In this document: positions 60,478 through 64,000 of the stretch, one piece after another
How positions within the stretch are numbered: position 1 is the stretch's first letter
How the letters are laid out: each line of letters opens with the position of its first letter
Source of the DNA: Anaerolineae bacterium CG2_30_57_67
GTDB lineage: Bacteria > Chloroflexota > Anaerolineae > Anaerolineales > Villigracilaceae
DNA: 64,000 bases
Direction of reading: 5' to 3'
NCBI GenBank assembly: GCA_001872455.1
Contig: MNXJ01000038.1
Coordinates: 1-64,000, forward strand
Notes under the pieces: generated by a model
What the model was told of the DNA's origin: nothing
Database searches by the model: none
The model's input: only the letters and a program-made list of their open reading frames with translations
Position numbers and translations under genes: made by a program

Positions 60478-61455
60478 ATGTCTCATTATCTCATTACCGG
60501 CGCCGCGGGCTTCATCGGCGCACGAACCAGTGAAATTCTCATTGGGCAGGGGCATACTGTCGTCGGCATTGACAACCTCAACGACGCCTACGACCCGCGC
60601 ATGAAGGATTATCGCCTGAAAAAGTTACAGGCCATGCCCGGTTTTGCCTTTGTAAAGGCCGATATTTCTGAGCGCGTCATTCTTGACCACCCAACCCTGA
60701 ACTTGCAACCCTTCGACGGCGTGATTAACCTGGCCGCGCGCGCCGGGGTGCGCTACAGCGTGGAAGACCCCTGGATTTTTCTGCAATCCAACGTCACCGG
60801 TACGCTGAATATGCTCGAAGTCGCCCGGCAGAGCAACAGCTGTAAATTCATTCTGGCTTCCACCTCCAGCATTTACGGCGCGAACCCGGCCTATCCGACG
60901 CCGGAAACTGAATCGAGCAGTGAGCCGCTTCAGCCGTATGCCGCCAGCAAAAAAGGCGCCGAGGTGCTGACACACAGTTACCACCACCTCTACAACATTG
61001 ACACCACCATTCTGCGCTTTTTCACCGTCTACGGCCCGGCAGGCCGCCCCGATTTGGCGCTCTTCCGCTTTGTGCAGTGGATTTTGGAGGGCCGCCCCGT
61101 CCGCATCAACGGAGACGGCGAACAGTCGCGCGGCTTTACCTACATTGACGACATCGCCCGCGGCATCATCGCCGCGCTCAAACCCGTCGGCTACGAAGTC
61201 ATCAACCTCGGCGGGCACGAAGTCATCACCATCAACAACCTGGTGACGCTGATTGAAGACATCACCGGCAAAAAAGCCATCGTGCAGCACGGCCCGCCCA
61301 ACCCGGCAGATATGTTCACCAACTGGGCCGATGTCAGCAAGGCCCGCCGTATGCTCGGCTGGTCGCCCGAATATGACATGCGCCGCGGCACGCAAAAACT
61401 GGTCGAATGGTACCTGGCAGAACGCAGCTGGGCGAAGGATGTTCTGACTCCGTGA
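60478..61455 (+). CDS. NAD-dependent nucleotide-sugar epimerase (UDP-glucuronate 4-epimerase-like)
   Basis: A 325-residue extended SDR. GAAGFIGARTSEILIGQGHTVVGIDNLNDAYDPRMKDYRL is the NAD site with a tail typical of UDP-glucuronate epimerases. INLAARAGVRYSVEDP, STSSIYG and the catalytic YAASKKGAE follow. It starts 2 bases after the dehydrogenase stop, so it acts on the same sugar pathway. The flippase overlaps its stop (GTGA). Confidence 0.9.
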   Translation: MSHYLITGAAGFIGARTSEILIGQGHTVVGIDNLNDAYDPRMKDYRLKKLQAMPGFAFVKADISERVILDHPTLNLQPFDGVINLAARAGVRYSVEDPWIFLQSNVTGTLNMLEVARQSNSCKFILASTSSIYGANPAYPTPETESSSEPLQPYAASKKGAEVLTHSYHHLYNIDTTILRFFTVYGPAGRPDLALFRFVQWILEGRPVRINGDGEQSRGFTYIDDIARGIIAALKPVGYEVINLGGHEVITINNLVTLIEDITGKKAIVQHGPPNPADMFTNWADVSKARRMLGWSPEYDMRRGTQKLVEWYLAERSWAKDVLTP

Positions 61456-62804
61456 TTCAAAAACTACTTGCCACCTGGCGCAGCGATTCGTTGCTGCGTC
61501 AGGTGGCAAAAAACAGTGGCTATCTATTTTCCAGCAGTTCGCTGGGAATTATTTTTAATTTAATCGCCAGCATTTACGCCACGCGCGCGGTTGGCGTCAC
61601 CGGTTTTGCCATCCTCGGGGCCATCACCACGTTTGCCGCCGTGGCCGACAAACTGCTTTCCTTCCGCATCGGCGAACTGGTCATCAAATACGCGGGCGGC
61701 GCCCTAGCGAAAAACGAAACCCGGCGCGCCGCCGCCGTTTTCAAAACCGCCGCGCTGACCGAATTGGCTGTTTCGCTGCTTTCCTACCTGCTGATTGTGG
61801 CGCTCGCCCCGCTGGCCGCGCTGTACTTTGCCAAAGATGCTGCCCTCGCGCCCTACTTCATTTTCTACGGGCTGATTGTGCCCGCCGGATTTATCTATGA
61901 AAGCGCCAGCGCCCTGCTCCAAATCAGCGGACATTTCCGCTCGCAGGCCGCGCTCAATCTTGCGCAAAGCGTGGTCACCGCGCTGATTGTCGTCTACGCC
62001 TACCTGAGCGGCGCAGGGCTGGGCATGGTGCTGGTGGCCTACCTGACGGGAAAAATCATCATCGGATTCGGCTACGCCGCCCTAGCGCTGTGGCGCGCCG
62101 GACAGGTTTTCGGCCCCGGCTGGTGGCGCGTCCCGTTTCGAGAACTGCCTCCCGCCCGCGAGTTTTGGGGCTTCGCCCTCTCCAGCAACTTCTCCGGCAC
62201 GGTCAATTTATTTGTGCGCGACAGCGATATTTTGTGGATTAACGCCCTGGCCGGGCTGGAGCAGGGCGGCTACTACAAACTCGCCATGTCACTGATTGGC
62301 TACATGCTCATTCCGGTTGACCCGTTCATCAAAACCAGTTTCCCGGAAATTGCCAAAGCCGTGGCTGAGGGCGCCTGGCTGCGTCTGAAAAATTTACTGC
62401 GCCGCCTGACCTTCATCTCCGGCGCAACCACGCTGGCGTTTGGCCTGGCGCTGGTACTTTTTGCCAAACCGCTCATTTTCAACATCATTTATGAGCCGAA
62501 ATTTCTCCCTGCCCTGCTGCCCGCGCTGATTCTCTTCCTCGGCTACGGGCTGGCCAATACCCTCTTTTGGAATCGCCCGCTCATTTTGGCGCTCGGCCAT
62601 CCGCTTTTTCCACTGGTGGTCACAAGCCTGGTCGGTTTGGGTAAAATAGCGCTCAGCCTGGCGCTTGTGCCGCGCTTTGGCATGACCGCCCAGGCCGCGC
62701 TCATGTCGGCATATCTCATCCTTTCCGTTGGCATTGTCGCCGCGCGCGGCGTGGCCGAAGTGCAGCAATCCAGTTTTCCAACCCCCAATCGCTCACCCCT
62801 ATGA
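61452..62804 (+). CDS. polysaccharide flippase (Wzx/MATE-like membrane protein)
   Basis: A 450-residue membrane protein with about 12-14 helices, starting with GTG 61452 (VIQKLLATWRSDSLLRQVAKNSGYLFSSSSLGIIFNLIASIYATRAVGVTGFAILGAITT). NSGYLFSSSSLGIIFNLI and FALSSNFSGTVNLFVRDSDILWINALAGLEQGGYYKLAMSL fit the polysaccharide biosynthesis/Wzx family, which flips lipid-linked sugars. It overlaps the epimerase stop, and its own stop overlaps the glycosyltransferase start. The track start at 61407 is inside the epimerase. Confidence 0.87.
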   Translation: MIQKLLATWRSDSLLRQVAKNSGYLFSSSSLGIIFNLIASIYATRAVGVTGFAILGAITTFAAVADKLLSFRIGELVIKYAGGALAKNETRRAAAVFKTAALTELAVSLLSYLLIVALAPLAALYFAKDAALAPYFIFYGLIVPAGFIYESASALLQISGHFRSQAALNLAQSVVTALIVVYAYLSGAGLGMVLVAYLTGKIIIGFGYAALALWRAGQVFGPGWWRVPFRELPPAREFWGFALSSNFSGTVNLFVRDSDILWINALAGLEQGGYYKLAMSLIGYMLIPVDPFIKTSFPEIAKAVAEGAWLRLKNLLRRLTFISGATTLAFGLALVLFAKPLIFNIIYEPKFLPALLPALILFLGYGLANTLFWNRPLILALGHPLFPLVVTSLVGLGKIALSLALVPRFGMTAQAALMSAYLILSVGIVAARGVAEVQQSSFPTPNRSPL

Positions 62805-63940
62805 AAATCATTTCCATTTCCGGCTCGGTCGTTCCGTCCAATGTCGCCAACAGCATTCAGGCCATGAAAGCCTGTCACGCGCTGGCGCAGGTAGGGCATG
62901 AAGTCACCCTGATTGTTCCCGCCGACCTTTCGGGCGCGCCTGCCGGGCGCACCTGGGAGATGCTGCGCGCGCAATATGGCCTCGAAACGCGCTTCACCAT
63001 CGAATGGCTGCCCGCCGCCTCGCGCCGTCTGTTTTTTCTGGCCGCCGTGCGCCGCGCCAAACGTTTGAAGCCCGATTTGCTGTACGCCTGGCCGCTACAG
63101 TCGGCGGTGCTGGGATTGCTGCTCGGCTTGCCGGTCATTCTCGAGATGCACGACCTGCCTTCCGGGCGGGTTGGCCCGCTTTGGTATCGCTATTTCCGCG
63201 ATTCAAAGGGCAAAAAGCGCATCACCGTTATCACCAAAGCCTTGCGCGAGGCGTTGAATGAGCGCTTTGGGGCCTTTTTGCGCCCGGCGGATGTGGTGCT
63301 CGCGCCGAACGGCGTGGAATTGGAGCGATTTGCCAACCTGCCCTCGCCGGAAGATGCGCGACGTTTACTCGGCCTGGCCCCAACGCTGACGGTTGCCTGC
63401 GCCGGTCACTTGTACGCGGGCCGGGGTGTGGAAACCTTCTTCGAGCTGGCGGCGCGCCTGAGCGGGGCGCATTTCCTGTGGGCGGGTGGCAAACCCGAAG
63501 ATGTGGAGCGCTGGCGGGGCGAATCTTCCGCACGTGGGCTGTCCAATGTGACCTTTACCGGCTTTATCAACAATTCACAATTGCCGCTCTATCTGGCCGC
63601 CGCTGATGTTTTGCTGATGCCTTACGCCCGTCAGATTGCGGTTTCCAGCGGCGAGGGCCATTCGGCGCAAATTTCCAGCCCGATGAAGATGTTTGAATAT
63701 TTGGCGGCGGGGCGGGCGATTCTCGCCAGCGATTTGCCGGTTTTCCGCGAAGTGCTGAACGAGGAAAACGCGGTTTTTTGCCCGCCGGAAAATCTCAACA
63801 TGTGGCAGGGCGCGCTGCAATCGCTGCTCGATTCCCCGGTGCGGCGCGGCGCGTTGGCTCAGCAGGCGCGCCAGGACGCGCAAAACTATTCATGGACGGC
63901 GCGCGCCCGGCGTATTTTGGATGGATTTTTGGACGATTGA
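62801..63940 (+). CDS. GT4-type glycosyltransferase
   Basis: A 379-residue family 4 glycosyltransferase. The N-terminal fold begins MKIISISGSVVPSNVANSIQAMKACHALAQVGHEVTLIVP; the acceptor side has HDLPSGRVG. ITVITKALREALNERFG and VLAPNGVELERFA are the domain join, and CAGHLYAGRGVETFFELAARL, SSPMKMFEYLAAGRAILASDLPVFREVL the donor-binding site with the E-x7-E-type element. It adds a sugar to the growing polysaccharide. It overlaps the flippase stop by 4 bases, completing the cluster. Confidence 0.92.
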   Translation: MKIISISGSVVPSNVANSIQAMKACHALAQVGHEVTLIVPADLSGAPAGRTWEMLRAQYGLETRFTIEWLPAASRRLFFLAAVRRAKRLKPDLLYAWPLQSAVLGLLLGLPVILEMHDLPSGRVGPLWYRYFRDSKGKKRITVITKALREALNERFGAFLRPADVVLAPNGVELERFANLPSPEDARRLLGLAPTLTVACAGHLYAGRGVETFFELAARLSGAHFLWAGGKPEDVERWRGESSARGLSNVTFTGFINNSQLPLYLAAADVLLMPYARQIAVSSGEGHSAQISSPMKMFEYLAAGRAILASDLPVFREVLNEENAVFCPPENLNMWQGALQSLLDSPVRRGALAQQARQDAQNYSWTARARRILDGFLDD

Positions 63941-63948
63941 TGTTTGGA

Positions 63949-64000
63949 TCAGCATTTCTCCAGCGCGGCGCGCAGGCGTTCCACTTCGTCCAGCGTGTTG
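63949..64000 (-). CDS. C-terminal end of a minus-strand gene (partial)
   Basis: The last 16 codons of a gene running in from the right: ...NTLDEVERLRAALEKC, then TGA (63951-63949). The ending resembles PLP-dependent class V aminotransferases or cysteine desulfurases (NT-x-E-E-V-x-R-L), but so short a piece cannot be named. It is convergent with the glycosyltransferase, whose stop is 8 bases away. Confidence 0.5.
   Translation of the reverse strand, partial: NTLDEVERLRAALEKC

Overview
The window looks like chromosomal DNA of an anaerobic or facultative member of the Chloroflexota, most likely an Anaerolineae-type bacterium. This rests on family content (two-subunit class I fumarase, tungsten/molybdenum aldehyde:ferredoxin oxidoreductase, fused ADP-forming acyl-CoA synthetase, a large GAF histidine kinase, FIST and MGDG-synthase-like proteins, many TP-rich lipoproteins) and on the many short palindromic repeats between genes. 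No marker that fixes the phylum, such as 16S rRNA, is present. The DNA is moderately GC-rich, densely coded and mostly housekeeping. No prophage, CRISPR array or complete insertion sequence is visible.

Layout. 0-10 kb: fumarase subunits, two tandem zinc-metallopeptidase-like lipoproteins, ribosomal protein S1, an aminotransferase and ATP-dependent PEP carboxykinase. 10-14 kb (minus): a split NAD+ synthetase system (nitrilase and NadE) with an AbrB/PIN toxin-antitoxin pair between the halves, then an MFS exporter and a 2 x 202 bp tandem repeat. 14-19.5 kb: aldehyde oxidoreductase facing a MoaD-like protein, a GntR/FCD regulator and an ADP-forming acyl-CoA synthetase, a coherent aldehyde/acid module with a candidate operator. 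19.7-23 kb: AI-2E transporter and DEAD-box helicase with a structured leader. 23-38 kb (plus): HerA-like ATPase, three envelope proteins, GyrB, a 1331-residue histidine kinase, a FIST protein, a double-domain ThyX and EttA. 38-45 kb (minus): Hsp20-Lon-receiver-Mog, thiol peroxidase, tRNA-Arg and two unknown proteins. 45-51 kb (plus): YebC, RuvC, RuvA and two M23 lipoproteins. 50.6-53.5 kb (minus): an ECF sigma factor, anti-sigma factor, zinc ribbon, thioredoxin-fold protein, TlpA-like protein and OsmC. 54-64 kb: MgtC, DUF951, a glycolipid glycosyltransferase, TsaE-TsaB-RimI, a family-4 uracil-DNA glycosylase and a polysaccharide cluster.

The most exciting item is at 51774-52445. Two ORFs that the track reports separately are one 223-residue two-domain disulfide oxidoreductase interrupted only by an in-frame TGA. 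The TGA falls exactly where the first cysteine of the second CxxC motif belongs (TPT-U-PYCP), and a perfect 6-bp stem-loop starts 11 nt downstream at bacterial SECIS spacing. I call it a selenoprotein, inside a sigma/anti-sigma thiol-redox operon.

The second striking signal is a pair of 175-bp non-autonomous elements with 16-bp terminal inverted repeats. One lies between ruvC and ruvA with a perfect 8-bp target duplication; the other lies between tsaE and tsaB in inverted orientation. Two further elements with different ends lie at 45 kb. All functional calls come from reading the sequence; no database search was run.
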